Of a DNA stretch of 64,000 bases, positions 23,684 to 36,763 are shown in pieces. The notes beneath the pieces are model-generated. The model was not told the DNA's origin, searched no databases, and saw only the letters and a program-made list of their open reading frames with translations. Numbering within the stretch: position 1 is the stretch's first letter; each line of letters starts with the position of its first letter. The DNA is from Notospermus geniculatus (Eukaryota; Nemertea; Pilidiophora; Heteronemertea; Lineidae): contig NMRB01000153.1 of NCBI GenBank assembly GCA_002633025.1, positions 1 through 64,000 of the forward strand, given 5' to 3'. Made by a program: the position numbers and the translations under genes.

Positions 23684-23816
23684 GTGCTGAGACCTGGTAT
23701 ACCAGGGTGCCAACGTCATTGCCATGATGCACATTTAACACATTTGCCCATTAAAACGACGTCACTTCGGCGCTGTGCATCATGACATGCCATCTCGGTA
23801 GACCAGGAATCAGCAC
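23684..23816. mobile_element. Short inverted-repeat element (133 bp)
   Basis: The left end GTGCTGAGACCTGGTATACC and the right end (reverse complement GTGCTGATTCCTGGTCTACC) pair with few mismatches. Matching continues inward through CATGATGCAC. It has the shape of a MITE or foldback element without coding sequence, and starts about 130 bp after the donor of the candidate first exon. Confidence 0.75.
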
Positions 23817-25970
23817 TCAATTGGCTAAAAAAACATTGCATGACGAAAAGTAATGGTGGTTGACTAGTTTGGCCAGAATTCCCAAAACAACAGGCTGTGT
23901 ATCCCATGCAGTGACTGAAAGTGTTACAGTTGCAGGTGTACCGTCAGCCTGACATGCATTCTGTTTGACAACAGTAACGTGTACTTGTTGCAATACACCA
24001 CTTTTTCATCGTTACATAGTAGTTATGATTGCATCAAAAATATTTTCATCAACTGGATGAAATGAGAATGTGGCACAGTAACCTAAAATCTCTTATCATT
24101 TGCACATCATTATAAATTTGTGGTCGATCAACATGTCAGTGACATTGGAGAACCATAGAAAAAAACTGTTCCAATAATATCAAGAGACAATTTGTGAATC
24201 AGATCATTTCATTCTGTTGAAATATCTATCAAGCACGTCACTGTCTATTACTTCTCTCACTGATTAACCCACCATTGTATACCATTCAAAGCCTTTCTTT
24301 ATGATGCATGTTACTTTGAGATTTTACTTTACTTGCCTCATCTGCTGAATAAGGGATTCAACCCTGATGGAAAAATACAAAGGCCCGTATGCACAGGTCA
24401 CACTTCCATTAAAGTCGGACTTTTATCAATGCTTCAAGCATAGAGAAAGTCTAACTTAAGCTATACTTTAGGCTAAAGTGCGACCCGTGAATAAGGCCCA
24501 TAGAATACTGTCAACTCTTTGGCATCATGCTGCAAGTTATACCAAAGCAGCTAAAATCTGAAAGGATCAATATCTGGCATTTTAATATATCACCCATTTC
24601 AAGCAAAATGGGTCATTTTATTTCAGCCAGTAAAAAAGTCTTTAAAATATCATGGTGCATTGACCGTCTTGATGTTGGAATGCTGTCGACCTATGACACA
24701 CTATCTCACGTGCCGAAGGAGTCAATTACACTATTGATAATTACATGGCAGCCGCAGAATCAATCAGGAGTACCAGAATCAATCAACCTTCATGGTACTT
24801 CATCGCTTGCTGCTTCAACTGCCATATGATCACGTTGAATCATCTTTGACTTTATAATTCGCCTGCAATATTGATCCGAGCATCGTTTTATTGATCAGGT
24901 GAATCGATCAAGGATGGTGAATCTTTGTGAATGATCTGATCATGTGGATTTTTTCGATATTCTCACATTTGCTTGATCTGTTGAATCAGGTTGGCGTACA
25001 ATGTATTTGGAGGAAGATGTTTTGTCATTGCTGTTATCACTTATATTTGTGTGTTGTTGACTTATCAGTTTCCATAATGGCTCAGTTTACAGTACGCCTA
25101 TCAGTTTACCTTTTTGCGCCTCGTAGCTGAAGTGCTCTAGGGAAATTTTGGTAACCCCGCTTTCACGATGTTGCTCTACCTTGTCTCAGTCTCTACCTTG
25201 TGCTTGTCTCAGTCGTTAGCTCTCAGCCCCTCCTAACAGCTCAGAAATAAAAAAAGGCTGGAAGTAACAATGGCAGTCTGTGGGAGTGGTATGTCTAAGT
25301 TGCAAGGAACATTTGGTCATACTCATCATTTCAAATTGACCCCTAATCATACTACATCCAGAGTCTTTTTGTAATGTCATTCCTCCGGTGGCAAATGCGC
25401 TGGCGGTCAAAAAAATATATCACCTCTCGTATTCAATGATAGGACTTAGTAATTTCTCGCTGGTTAGGATCAGACTCCCAAATGGATGAATTGAATATCA
25501 AGCCTGTAGCAGTCGTCATTCAGTGCAGCTTAGAAAAGGTGATGTTCCCAAGGAATACGGGTATCGTTTGAAAGAATCTACCAGTTGTAAAGGGTAATAC
25601 TGGTATTGTGTGTCACATGTGAATTACTTCATACTTTGCGAGTTTTCCATCAAATTTCTGTCTTATAAAATATGAAATGTCTGGTTCTAAAGGTTACACC
25701 TTCGGCACGTAAGCATGTTATTTTCCAAGTGAATGTCTGCATGTAAATGACATTCGCAATTACAAGACAAAAACACGTCGCAATGACAGTAATCGTCTGT
25801 AGTTGCTAGGGAAGGTGGGGAGCAGTTATTCTGCCTATCCTTCACTTAATTATTACCAATTTGATGAATCGCCCTATGGAATTAATTAACATTTAGGTTG
25901 GGTTCTATTTGTGGGAGTGATCGAAGGGATGCAGACAGTTCAGTTCACCTTAAAGTTCTGGCTGAAATTT
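23817..25970. other. DMD: Intron stretch with one small MITE-like element
   Basis: No gene recognised. At 24382-24500 a 119-bp inverted-repeat element has ends GGCCCGTATGCAC and (reversed) GGGCCTTATTCAC. These belong to the same general type as 43797-43914 and 57182-57300, whose ends contain ATTCAT. Confidence 0.6.
24382..24500. mobile_element. MITE-like element, TATTCAY-end type (119 bp)
   Basis: About 24-bp imperfect terminal inverted repeats with roughly three quarters identity (GGTCACACTT against GGTCGCACTT further in). Length and end sequence resemble the two related elements elsewhere in this intron. No coding sequence. Confidence 0.6.
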
Positions 25971-25974
25971 TCCA

Positions 25975-26230
25975 TTGAAACTGATGAGCTTTTCATTGCA
26001 ACCAATAAGATTTTCATTGCAATCAATGAAATTTTCCCTGCAGTCGATGAAATTTTCATTGCAGTCGATGAAATTTTCATTGCAGTCGATGAAATTTTCA
26101 TTGCAGTCGATGAAATTTTCATTGCAGTCGATGAAATTTTCTTTGCAGTCGATGAAATTAATGCAGTTGATGAAATTTTCAATGCAGTCGATGAAATTTT
26201 CACTTTAGTCAATGAAGTTTTCTTTGCAAA
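25975..26230. repeat. 21-bp minisatellite (about 12 units)
   Basis: Units of 21 bp close to GAAATTTTCATTGCAGTCGA plus T repeat head to tail, nearly perfect in the centre and degenerate at the edges. Because 21 is a multiple of 3 and the unit lacks stops in several frames, three frames stay open for 77-108 residues (for example VDEIFIA repeats on the plus strand). They start and end with the array and have no other protein features, so I do not call a gene. Confidence 0.92.
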
Positions 26231-26789
26231 GTCATAATTTTCCACACCTGCTGTCTGTGACATATATCTGCTAGCAAGTTTTAACTGATTTTATCATCAA
26301 TCGTTTGCGGTTTAACCAACTGACGAATGTACATGTCATTATGGCTTGTGTTTTAAATGTTGACAGCCATTATATTTTGAGTTGGTTGGGTGATGTAATG
26401 AAAAGAGCAATCATTAAATTCCATTTAGCTGGAAAGTATGTGAAGTGCTTTTACTGTAGTAAAGTGCGATTGGATGGGGCTGCTAATTCTGTTAAGGATA
26501 TTTGAAGAGTGAAATGTTCGGTGTTAGCACTCATAGTGAAATGAATTTGAAGGGTTGAAATGGCGGTTGGAAATGAGCTGCCAGAGTGGAACATTGGGAC
26601 AATGGTTGTGACTTTACGATTGTTGGTTCAAGCAATTAGCAACGATAATTCTCTTTGTTAGCTCACCTGGGTGAGCTTATATCATACCTTTTTGTGGATA
26701 TATACTTAGATATCTCCCATGTCTACACCAAATATTGGCCCATTAGGATTTCAAATATGGCTGCCAGTTGGCCATTTTGAAGGATTTGT
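26231..26789. other. DMD: Intron stretch without recognised genes
   Basis: Contains the near-palindrome AGCTCACCTGGGTGAGCT at 26660-26677 and a YY1-like ATGGC dyad at 26752-26780. Nothing else stands out. Confidence 0.55.
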
Positions 26790-27761
26790 ATCTAGATACC
26801 TGCTACATGTGTGCGTATGCCAAATTTTGACCATGATTATATGACCCTGGAACATTGTCATTCGTTCCTCTGGTTCTTTTTAGGTCTACACCAGGCTAAG
26901 CAGATGGTCTGTGGATTGTTTCATTGTATTGGTTCCCATAGCCTTTCTTCTTCATCGGAACGAGTTTCGAATTCCCGATCAGTGCCCAAAAAAAGGTCAT
27001 CGATTGACGGAATAAGCCGCATTGTACAATAGGATTTCCATTGTGTGCCTTGGAGTAACGTCACTTCCGATCGGGAATTCTAAACTTTAGCCTCTTCATC
27101 TTTATCTTTCCTGGTGTATTAGGAATGCAGAACAAGATCGCGATAGTTAGGGCACAGAAAGATGCGGTGGGGTGGCCAACGTTATCTCACTTTATTAGCT
27201 CGTCCACATTCACGTCTTGGACAAGAACTACACCATTAGAACCTACGACGATATCGTTTGACTAAATTACAGGAATTCTTGTCGTAACCAAATCTGTAAT
27301 AGCCAGACATCAGATCCTCTGGCTCCATATCCTGCAATCTCTTTTGCAGTTTGTATGGAGCTCCTCTCCCTGTTCTATTATTTAGTTTGAAAACTTCATA
27401 CATTACCGATAGAGTCCCATTGGGAGTGCATATCTCTATACATATATGTATTGCTCACATAGCATACATATCAAATTAGTCGTCTTCATCGAATTTACTT
27501 TATTTTTTCTTTTATCCACATTATACATTTGCTGAATAACTCTATGCCTGATACAATTCTTCAATTTTACTCTTCAGAATCCATTTCTCCAGAAGCGTTC
27601 ACAAACTAATTTCGACTGTTTCACGAAAGGCAAAAGCAATTGTCATATAAAGAAAAAGATAACAATCATTAATTTCCACTTCATTAGTTCTGTATCAATT
27701 TCAAACGACTATGAATAAACATAGTGATATTATTGAAGTACGTAGAGCTGCACTATATAAA
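26790..27761. repeat. Direct duplication, copy 1 (about 972 bp), abutting an N
   Basis: This stretch from ATCTAGATACCTGCTACATG to CACTATATAAA recurs almost identically at 27763-28730, immediately after a single N at 27762. Only a few differences are visible, such as one-base indels in A-runs and a two-base CT deletion. The pattern, a contig end repeated after N, is typical of unmerged haplotypes or overlapping contigs and not of a biological duplication. Confidence 0.92.
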
Positions 27762-27762
27762 N

Positions 27763-28730
27763 ATCTAGATACCTGCTACATGTGTGCGTATGCCAAATTT
27801 TGACCATGATTATATGACCCTGGAACATTGTCATTCGTTCCTCTGGTTCTTTTTAGGTCTACACCAGGCTAAGCAGATGGTCTGTGGATTGTTTCATTGT
27901 ATTGGTTCCCATAGCCTTTCTTCTTCATCGGAACGAGTTTCGAATTCCCGATCAGTGCCCAAAAAAAGGTCATCGATTGACGGAATAAGCCGCATTGTAC
28001 AATAGGATTTCCATTGTGTGCCTTGGAGTAACGTCACTTCCGATCGGGAATTCTAAACTTTAGCCTCTTCATCTTTATCTTTCCTGGTGTATTAGGAATG
28101 CAGAACAAGATCGCGATAGTTAGGGCACAGAAAGATGCGGTGGGGTGGCCAACGTTATCTCACTTTATTAGCTCGTCCACATTCACGTCTTGGACAAGAA
28201 CTACACCATTAGAACCTACGACGATATCGTTTGACTAAATTACAGGAATTCTTGTCGTAACCAAATCTGTAATAGCCAGACATCAGATCCTCTGGCTCCA
28301 TATCCTGCAATCTCTTTTGCAGTTTGTATGGAGCTCCTCTCCCTGTTCTATTATTTAGTTTGAAAACTTCATACATTACCGATAGAGTCCCATTGGGAGT
28401 GCATATCTCTATACATATATGTATTGCTCACATAGCATACATATCAAATTAGTCGTCTTCATCGAATTTACTTTATTTTTTCTTTTATCCACATTATACA
28501 TTTGCTGAATAACTATGCCTGATACAATTCTTCAATTTTACTCTTCAGAATCCATTTCTCCAGAAGCGTTCACAAACTAATTTCGACTGTTTCACGAAGG
28601 CAAAAGCAATTGTCATATAAAGAAAAGATAACAATCATTAATTTCCACTTCATTAGTTCTGTATCAATTTCAAACAACTATGAATAAACATAGTGATATT
28701 ATTGAAGTACGTAGAGCTGCACTATATAAA
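27763..28730. repeat. Direct duplication, copy 2, probable assembly artefact
   Basis: Near-identical second copy of 26790-27761. The identical 73-residue open frames in the two copies (26811-27032 and 27784-28005) are therefore one locus, and they have no recognisable domain. Confidence 0.9.
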
Positions 28731-29332
28731 ACTCATACATATTGACCCTAAGAGTTGGCATTTAAGAGGGATGGTTTGTAGACCCAAGTCTTCAGGTTCG
28801 TATGTATAGGACACGGGTATAGATTAGGACCAAACAAGCCAATCTACAAGTAATCGTTTTGGAAAATTCTGTGACTGATTTCGGGATATTTTTGAGCTGG
28901 AGTACTGAATCTTGTACAGGTATGGTTATATTCGTCGATATGTTCCTTTTGATCAATAGCTCACTGAGAGCCTTATTCTGTATTGATGAAGTAATCGAGT
29001 TATCACTGTGAACTAGATGCCACCAACACGGAAAAATTCGACAATTAGAGGAATTTTTTGAACTTTTTCCTCGCTGCTTGGTATATATAATCATGAATGA
29101 AATTTACAGTGGCCAATTTTTCACCGTGTGGAATTCAGTGTGTCTCCTACTAAAATACCATTCAGATCAAACTTCTATTGATTATGGATATACAGTGTGA
29201 TCGATCAAATTATTTTTGAGATACGATGCTGTATTTGGCACTTGGTTGACAAATACGATATTCTTGTCAATAAGCCTCCCATATCTAGTGTTTCAACTTC
29301 ATTGGATGTTTTATTGGTTGTTCACTTTTAGG
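28731..29332. other. DMD: Intron stretch without recognised genes
   Basis: No support for a gene on either strand. The 100-residue minus-strand frame 28792-29094 has no domain I recognise. Confidence 0.55.
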
Positions 29333-29577
29333 CAGTGCTCGAAAAGTTCAGTTGTTCAAAGGTAGCCGTTTGGCTAAATATCTACAAATTTTCATAGCCA
29401 ACTATCTATGATTGAGATACTGCCAATGGAAATAGAAAGGACTTATGGCGATTACAATGGTGAAAATCAAGGAATTTTTTGTAGCCAAATGGCGAAGTTG
29501 ACAAAATCCTTTATAGCCAAATGGGAAAATCCTGTAGCCCAGCAATGGCAATGAAAACAGCTACTTTTCGAGCCCTG
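29333..29577. mobile_element. hAT-like MITE (245 bp) with 5-bp target duplication
   Basis: The left end CAGTGCTCGAAAAG and right end CTTTTCGAGCCCTG are inverted repeats of the CAGNG type seen in hAT-superfamily elements. The element is flanked on both sides by TTAGG (29328-29332 and 29578-29582), a perfect 5-bp direct repeat consistent with target-site duplication. hAT elements usually give 8 bp, so the superfamily is uncertain. Internally the words TAGCCAAATGG and TAGCCAAA repeat. No transposase frame is present. Confidence 0.82.
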
Positions 29578-31571
29578 TTAGGCCTATGAACCTGCAACAT
29601 TATGGGCTGTATGCACCAAACTAAGATTATAGAGTTTCAACTCACTTTAAATTGCCTGCATGTTGGAGTTCTAGCATAAGAAATCAGATATGAAGCATTC
29701 TTTGCAGTCTCTTCTTGCCTAAAGTACCAAATACGAAAGGCGGATGTGTTGTCAGACTTTTTCAAGTAAGATTCTTACAAATAGCTTCTGACATGCTCAC
29801 GACATTAATCTTGCCAGCATGCCTCGCATGAGGTCAGTTGACTCTAATGAAACACCTTTTTCGTGTGTTCTAAGATTCCGGTATGTGACACGATCATTTC
29901 CTCTCAATATGTCAGAATATGGTAGCTTAGGAACATAAGACTTCCGCGGCACTACCCTAATGGGACAGGATATACTACTACTCTGAAATAAAAGTGCTTA
30001 CGATCCGGAAAAGAAGAAATGTGTGATGTACGTCTAATGAAAAAGTGTTCATATCAGATTTTAGACTATGCTGTGATTCATTGAGGAAAGTCATTAGAGA
30101 GTTTTCACAATTGCACGGACCGACCTATGATTACATTAAGGTTACGGTTCTCTATTGTCTGAGTATACCGAAAAAATAGAAGCATAGTCGTTGGCCAACT
30201 GGGCAGTTGCGAAAACTCACTATTGGTGGACGTTAGACGCGAGAATCTCCAGTATATGCAACAAAATACAAAGGGCGGACTACGTGATGTGAAGCAGGAA
30301 TAACGTGAAGAAATCAACTTAACTCTTTGAATCTATTTCCTCATACGTAGTTGAAAATGATCAATAAAACTGACGGCTATGCCTGTTTTTGTCTCCCGAA
30401 ATTGATACCTTATCTTTTAGAATTGTAAAAAGACTAAAAGTCTGTAAAAATAGATATTGACTATTGCCATCGTCAATCCTGCTGCATTAGGCCACACCCT
30501 CGAGTCAAACCCCAAAAATGAAAAAAAATTGTTGTTTGTAATACCTAAATGGTGATTTATTGAAAAATTTGAAATCAAATGATTTTCTCCGATTCAATGC
30601 TTTTGCAGAAATAGGAATCTTGTTGCAGTTTTGCCGAGTTGATTTTTGGTATCGAAAACCACACCGACTTGTATTGATTTTACCAATCTTTGTTGAGAAA
30701 TTTTTTTTCAATATAACTTACATGTAATATTTTTCAATACTTCTATTTCTGCCAAATGATCTTGATTCAAGGATGGGTATTACAAAGTGTATCCGTCCAT
30801 TACAAAAATGTAATATCTAACTTTTCAAGTTGCGCATCCAATAAATGGGTGAGGAATAAGTTTCATGGAAATTTTTCATTAGTTTTTTCAGGCAGGACAA
30901 ATCATTCTAATTCTTATTTCTTTTGGGATTTTAATATCCGACATTACTTCCTCAAAATCGCTGAAATGGGTGGTAAGAATTCTGTACTTTCTTTAAATAT
31001 CGGTGGACTTCACACCCAGACCAGAATTTCGAAATATAATTATCATCAAGATTAAAGCCTTTGAATTAATATGAGATTGAGTTGAAAAAATAACCTTACA
31101 TAATCTAAAATTCCTTGCCAATTCTGCCGTATATAGTCCATCATTTAGACATTGACATAATATTATGATACCTTCAGGCATTTTGGCAGGCTGATAAAGA
31201 GACGTGTGTACTCTATGAATAATTAAAAACAAAAATATCATACCGAATGCCAATGCTTCAATAATGACTGTTGATTGAATTTGCTAACTCTTGTGGTTTG
31301 CATAAAAAAACACCCAAGATGCTTCGGACCCTGTTGCATTGGTTGTTATGTTAACCTAGCATTTGTATTTTGTGGAGGCGGTAGAGCTCAGGTTCCCATT
31401 GTTATTTCGTCTCTCAGTGATATTTGTCAGCGTGTTCGCAGCCATGTTCAATGTCTCATGTGTTCTGAATGAATTCCGTCAGATTCCTGGCTCACCAAGG
31501 AAACCATTACTGGTAAGTACATGTATGGAGAATTCTTTCTTTTTTCATTGCTATTTCTCAAGTTCTGTGTA
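29578..31571. other. DMD: AT-rich intron stretch
   Basis: From about 30300 to 31270 the sequence is noticeably AT-rich with many A/T runs. I saw no convincing gene. A possible small exon with a good donor (GTAAGT at 31513) is discussed in the findings. Confidence 0.5.
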
Positions 31572-31820
31572 GGGATGTAGGACTTGGGGTAACCCGGGGC
31601 AGTGTGTTTGTTCTCTTGAATCTTAGTTTCCCCTTGCCCCTATCCTTAGGGATGTAGGACTTGGGGTAACCCGGTGCAGTGTGTTTGTTCTCTTGAATCT
31701 TAGTTTCCCCTTGCCCCTATCCTTAGGGATGTAGGACTTGGGGTAACCTGGTGCAGGGTGTTTGTTCTCTTGTGTCTTAGTTTCCCCTTGCCTCTGTTCT
31801 TGAGGGATCTAGGACTGGGG
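31572..31820. repeat. 77-bp minisatellite (about 3 units)
   Basis: GGGATGTAGGACTTGGGGTA starts at 31572, 31649 and 31726, exactly 77 bp apart. The first two units are almost identical, the third is diverged, and a trace of a fourth starts at about 31804. A poly-C run (31880-31888) follows shortly after. Confidence 0.92.
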
Positions 31821-34800
31821 GAACTTGGTACCGGTAGTTCCATTCCTGATGGCACATGTGGCTTCTTCTGTATATAGCCCCCCCCCCCTCACAATAAATG
31901 GAGTATGTTGATGATGTTGTTCATGAATCTTGTATTGGAAGAAATAATCAGCACTTCACGTATCCTTTATTAATGGCATTTCAGAATTCTGGAATTTTCT
32001 TTCAATGTACAGTGGTTTTGAGAATTTTAGTTTGGTACAAAATCTCATCAAATTGTAGACCGGTGAATAAAATTGACTCCAAGTGTAATGGAATGAGTCT
32101 GCCGTCTGCATTCCCTGCACCAATACAAATACCACTAACAACACTGTCGTATAGCTTCAAAGAGATTGGAATTCTATGCATCTGATTAATTCATCCGCTG
32201 CGGCAATAGTTTAACCGCCTGATCATTGTTTGCCTGACAGAACGTTTGTTTTTTCGTCCGGCAAATCAAGCTGTAGAAATTTTTTCCTTGCCAGTTGATC
32301 GGGCATTCCTGTGGAACCATTGTCTCTTTTCCATTGGACTTTCATTACAAGCATCACCAGTTCCACAGTCTTTTTCCATGTCATTGTGATATCGGCTAAT
32401 CCTGTCATTGCTTGTGTTCAAAGTAATTGATGTCGGCTGCTGACTTTTCCTTATCTATCATTGTCGTATTGTTCTAGCTATGGATGATAGTGCCGACAGT
32501 CCCTTGACACTTTCTTATGCTACTAAACATCCCTCTCTGTTGATGTGATGGCATGTTGTTAACTACAGTTTGTTTCAAAAGTAAATGGCACTACATGTAT
32601 TTTAAAAGTTTTGTTTGCTTGGAAGATATCCAAAATAAAGCACAAAAAACACTGGCAACTCTTCCCAACAATAAACATTTACAACATTCCAGAGCAACAT
32701 GGTCTTTTGACCTTGTATGCACAGGCCAACAAAGTATAGCAACAATTTAACAACATGTTGGAAACATCTTTTCCCTGAAAATAGAAGACAACATGTGTCC
32801 AACTATACTAAATGTTGGAAAAATTTTGCCTGCAGATCTTTATTCTTTAGTTACACTCTGCTAAACGTGTTCCACCTTTCTGCTGATTTGCATCACTAAA
32901 ATTTAACCTCTTTTGCATGACATAAAAGAATTTGGAGTCATGACTTTCATCTCCCTCATTCCAAAGCTGGCATTGTGGCATTACTCTACACTCTGCGTGG
33001 GAGTCCTTGTATTCTTTGCCTCTTTCCCTCCTGTTTATATTAACCATACCAAGTGTTAAGCACAGAACAGAACATTTCAATCAGCTTTGTCCCTTTGCCA
33101 GGATATTGATGATATTTATATCAAGATGAGTCAGTTCTTTTAAGACCTCGATAGATTTAACAGGAAATCAATAAAAATGTTCCCGAGTAATGTCATGTTT
33201 AGGTAATGTCATATAACCGTATGTAACAAACAATCATCTATAGATCTCATTTTCGATTCTTTTTACAACTTCTTTGAAGTGCTCAAGATAACCGATGTCA
33301 AATAAATATTAGATAGAGCTGAGCCAAAAATGGTAACACAACATCGGTTGCCAATAATTCATGCCTTCAAAGGAGTGCCTTCTGCACCATTGTTCTCTTA
33401 TCTGATTGACTAGATTTTTCAAAATTCCTTTAAGAACACTACCAACAGCCACTCGAGATACTTTTTAAAAAGACTGTGGTCTGAAACCACGTTCAGAATA
33501 TGCGACATAGGTAAAAATTGTGTAGAGGAGAGGCATCGTGCCGGTGCACTTTGTAGTAATACACCACCACTCGTAGAAGATATTGGCACAAAAGAGACGA
33601 GATCAGATTTCCTTCGATATTGTCAAGGGACTCTCATGTATTAAGATCATCGTGAATACTCAAATGGAGGGGGTGTTGTAGTTGGCATCTCGGCATCTCA
33701 CCAGTCAATCTCGTGTTGGCTTTCGTCTAGACACTTCTTCTACCAAAAGAGTTCTCAATTATGTTAGTGCATCTTCAGAAATCAAGGGCTTCAAATATGG
33801 TCGCCACAGCCGCCATCTTGAATCTGCATTCGATGCATGTAATCACCATTTGTGGTGTGGTTACATAACGCCTATTCATTTTGGCTGAGCTCAGACACCC
33901 AATATGGTCACACACTAATCAAAAACTCTATAGCCACTCATTCCCATTTTAGGTGAGGATGTTGGGGTTGGCATATCGATTTGGTTGTGCTCTGAATTCC
34001 AATATGGCTGCCACAGCCACCATTTTGAATTTGCCGGTGTGTTAAATCGAACTTTACTGCAAGTCATCACCATCGGATGACATTACACTCTTCAGCTGAT
34101 TGAGGGCTGTGGCTACTGCTTGCGACAGAGTGGCTATTTTTGAAGTTTTTGTGGAATAAAAAAAGAAATAATGGAAGATAATGTTATTTTGTGGTCTGTT
34201 GATGATGATGATGGTGTAGTCATACAAGTAATGGTTTTTGTTGTGGTGAAAATGGAATTGAAAATGATGAAAAACACCTCAAATGATAGATATCTTTCCA
34301 ATTACACTGTGTCTTGTTTTAGACTATAAAAGCCATGTTGATCATTCCTTGCCAAATTGGTGTTGTTGATGACAGATTGACTGCAATTTTTCCTTCATCG
34401 GAGTTCCTTGTTTTTGCCCACAAAGACGTTTTCAGCTTACTAGCTGTTATTTTACCCTATCATTAAATAATTCATGATGGTATCTTGCACCCCCTTATTC
34501 TTGACTGTTGACAATGGCTCTTATCCCCCACCCCCACCCCACTGTTAACACTGGCCGTTTTTCTGCCCTATTAGCTTATCATGAACCTGTGAATAGAAAG
34601 TCCTCAGCTTCGGCTTTTTGCGAACATCATCAAGATCAGGCTGCAGTTTATGAGGTAATATTTCAATTGGAAATCTGTTGTTGGTGTGGTTATAGCCTCA
34701 TGTTGAGAAGGAAAAAGTCATGTGATAAGCGAAAAATGGTAAGTTTTGCAGTTGTTGGTTGAGATGGTGGAACAGAGTTTGGAGTTTTCATTCTGTGGGT

Positions 34801-36416
34801 GTGTTGACTCTTCCAGCCTGTCTGAATAGAGCTTTCTAGATAAGAAGTCCCTTAGAAATCATGAGAAAGCAGAGTGCCTTGAAATCTGAATTTTAATGAC
34901 AATATAACATTTGCCTTACCAAAAGCAACTGTTGTTTCAGGGATCAGGCTTGAATGACCTTTGTTGGCAACAGAAGTGATTGCAGAAGTTGCCAGATCTC
35001 ATCTCATCATACAGCATAAACATCTTGTCTTTATGTAACTCCCAAACTCTAACAGAATTCTGACTACAGCAATGGTAGCAGTACATGAATGTCCATTTGT
35101 GGCGTTGAAAGAATGATTTTCATCAACGCAAGGCTTTCCTCATGAATTACAATTGTCATGTGGCTTTTGTTTGCCCGGCCATCGTGTTCTTCCTCTTGGG
35201 ATCTGATGAAGATGCCAAATGATCATTACCGAAACTAATTTGTTGGAATAATCCTCTGTACCATATTACATTACAGTTGTGGATTTCAGTGTCTTATGAC
35301 ATGCCTGTTACAAATCCTTCCCGGGCATGCTCATCCCGAGGATGCAACTCTGGAATATATGTTGAATGCTGCTTGATGAGTAATTAGAATTCTGAATTAT
35401 CTGGAGCAATTTATACACTTGTCACCACTCGATGTATTAGTTCTTGCCAACTTATTTATTGGCCGAGATGGGCATCGGAAATTTGAGAAAGGAGATTTAG
35501 GGCAGACAATTATACTGGCTTCCTTGGGTTGCCTGAGAAATGATTAGAGTTCATAGTTGTAGTTTGGATAACTTGGGTGGGACAGGGCTTGGATGGTGCA
35601 TCTGTGCAGAATATCTGGAGGTGTAGAATTTGCGTTTCTTTTCTGCGATTCTCCTGGGAGGAAGTTTGTATTCTGCAGGAGCCAACCTGTTGATGACCAA
35701 CTGCAAGACAGGATTATCAGGACCTGTTGCTGTGGCAGATGTAGTCCTTTTCTGAAAATTCAGGATTTATTCAGTAGGTTTGATAATAGAAAGTGATGCA
35801 TGGAGGAGGCTGGGAAAGACATTCTCACCATGGATGGGGAGATTGGTGAACCTGTTGAAGTCATTGAAGATATCTATTGGTCTCAGGAAAAAATTTCAGA
35901 GGTATAAAGTTTTGGTTACAATTTTCAGACTATTTCGTGAGTGAGTAGAATATGCAAGAAGGTATTCTCAGGAGTTGTGACCCATCATGTTCCCTAGCCC
36001 CAAAAACTTCCACCATTTATGCACTTGACAAGATGCTTGGCATTCCTGCACCAAAGATCTGCTGTTGGCACGCTTGAACCCAAATGGTATATGTACTTTA
36101 ACTTCCTCACTAAAATAAAAACCACTGGTGTGGCTCTACATTCCGACACTACATGGTATTTCCCCCTCATTTTGAGAAGCAAACATTATGTCCCCAGAGA
36201 GTCTTCCACCACCGAGTGAAATGTGCTAGTATTGATGGTGATCCATTCAAATTTGCATGGTACCATATCACCAAGTTCGGCTTCAACATTTGAAAGAAAC
36301 CTCCAGAGAATTTCATTGCTGTTCACTCTAAATTGATGATTTCTTCAACATCTATATGTACATTCGCGGAGATTCCATTTGAAAGTTTACTCTTTGAGAA
36401 CATACTATAGTCATGC
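31821..36416. other. DMD: Intron stretch without recognised genes
   Basis: Scanned on both strands without finding a coding signal. Two diverged copies of a segment with a GTTGGCAT start and an ATGGC palindrome lie around 33675-33825 and 33965-34030. A weak recursive-splice-like junction (CATTTTAG|GTGAGG at 33951/33952) is noted but not called. Confidence 0.55.
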
Positions 36417-36763
36417 TATAGACAATTCTCAAATTGACGTAACCAACAAAAGATCTGCGCACGACCCTCAGTGACATCTAGCAGAGCGCCATGAGATCGT
36501 GGTCATTCTTCAGTCAGCTTTCGATGACGTGTCGGGTTGTCGGATGTGGTTGCAATCGGCGTCTGAGGCAATGTGGTCCGCCCTCCGCCCCGCCTGGTGG
36601 AGTCGGCCAAGTTTTCCCCACCCTCCCGGCAGGGGTGATCCTTGGTTAGGTCTATCGTCCAGTTCCTCATGGAATAATGTTCGATCTCTCCCAATACTCC
36701 TCATGCGGTACGATAGATGTCACTGAGGATCTCCTTAGATCAGCGAATTTGAGAATCGTCTAT
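36417..36763. mobile_element. MITE family A, copy 2 (about 347 bp, diverged interior)
   Basis: The left end TATAGACAATTCTCAAATTG and the right end AATTTGAGAATCGTCTA are terminal inverted repeats shared with the copy at 11609-11853. A second matching layer follows (CAGTGACATCTA on the left, TAGATGTCACTGAG on the right). The central part is GC-rich and unlike copies 1 and 3, so this is a longer or recombined relative. Confidence 0.82.

Noticed and set aside
26811-28005. Two identical 73-residue proteins in tandem
   Set aside because: They are the same locus on two sides of an N; the duplication looks like an assembly artefact and the peptide has no domain.
33931-33957. CATTCCCATTTTAG|GTGAGG, a fourth recursive-like fusion
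   Set aside because: Pyrimidine tract is fair, but the donor is weaker and no second donor follows within 100 nt, unlike the three called sites.
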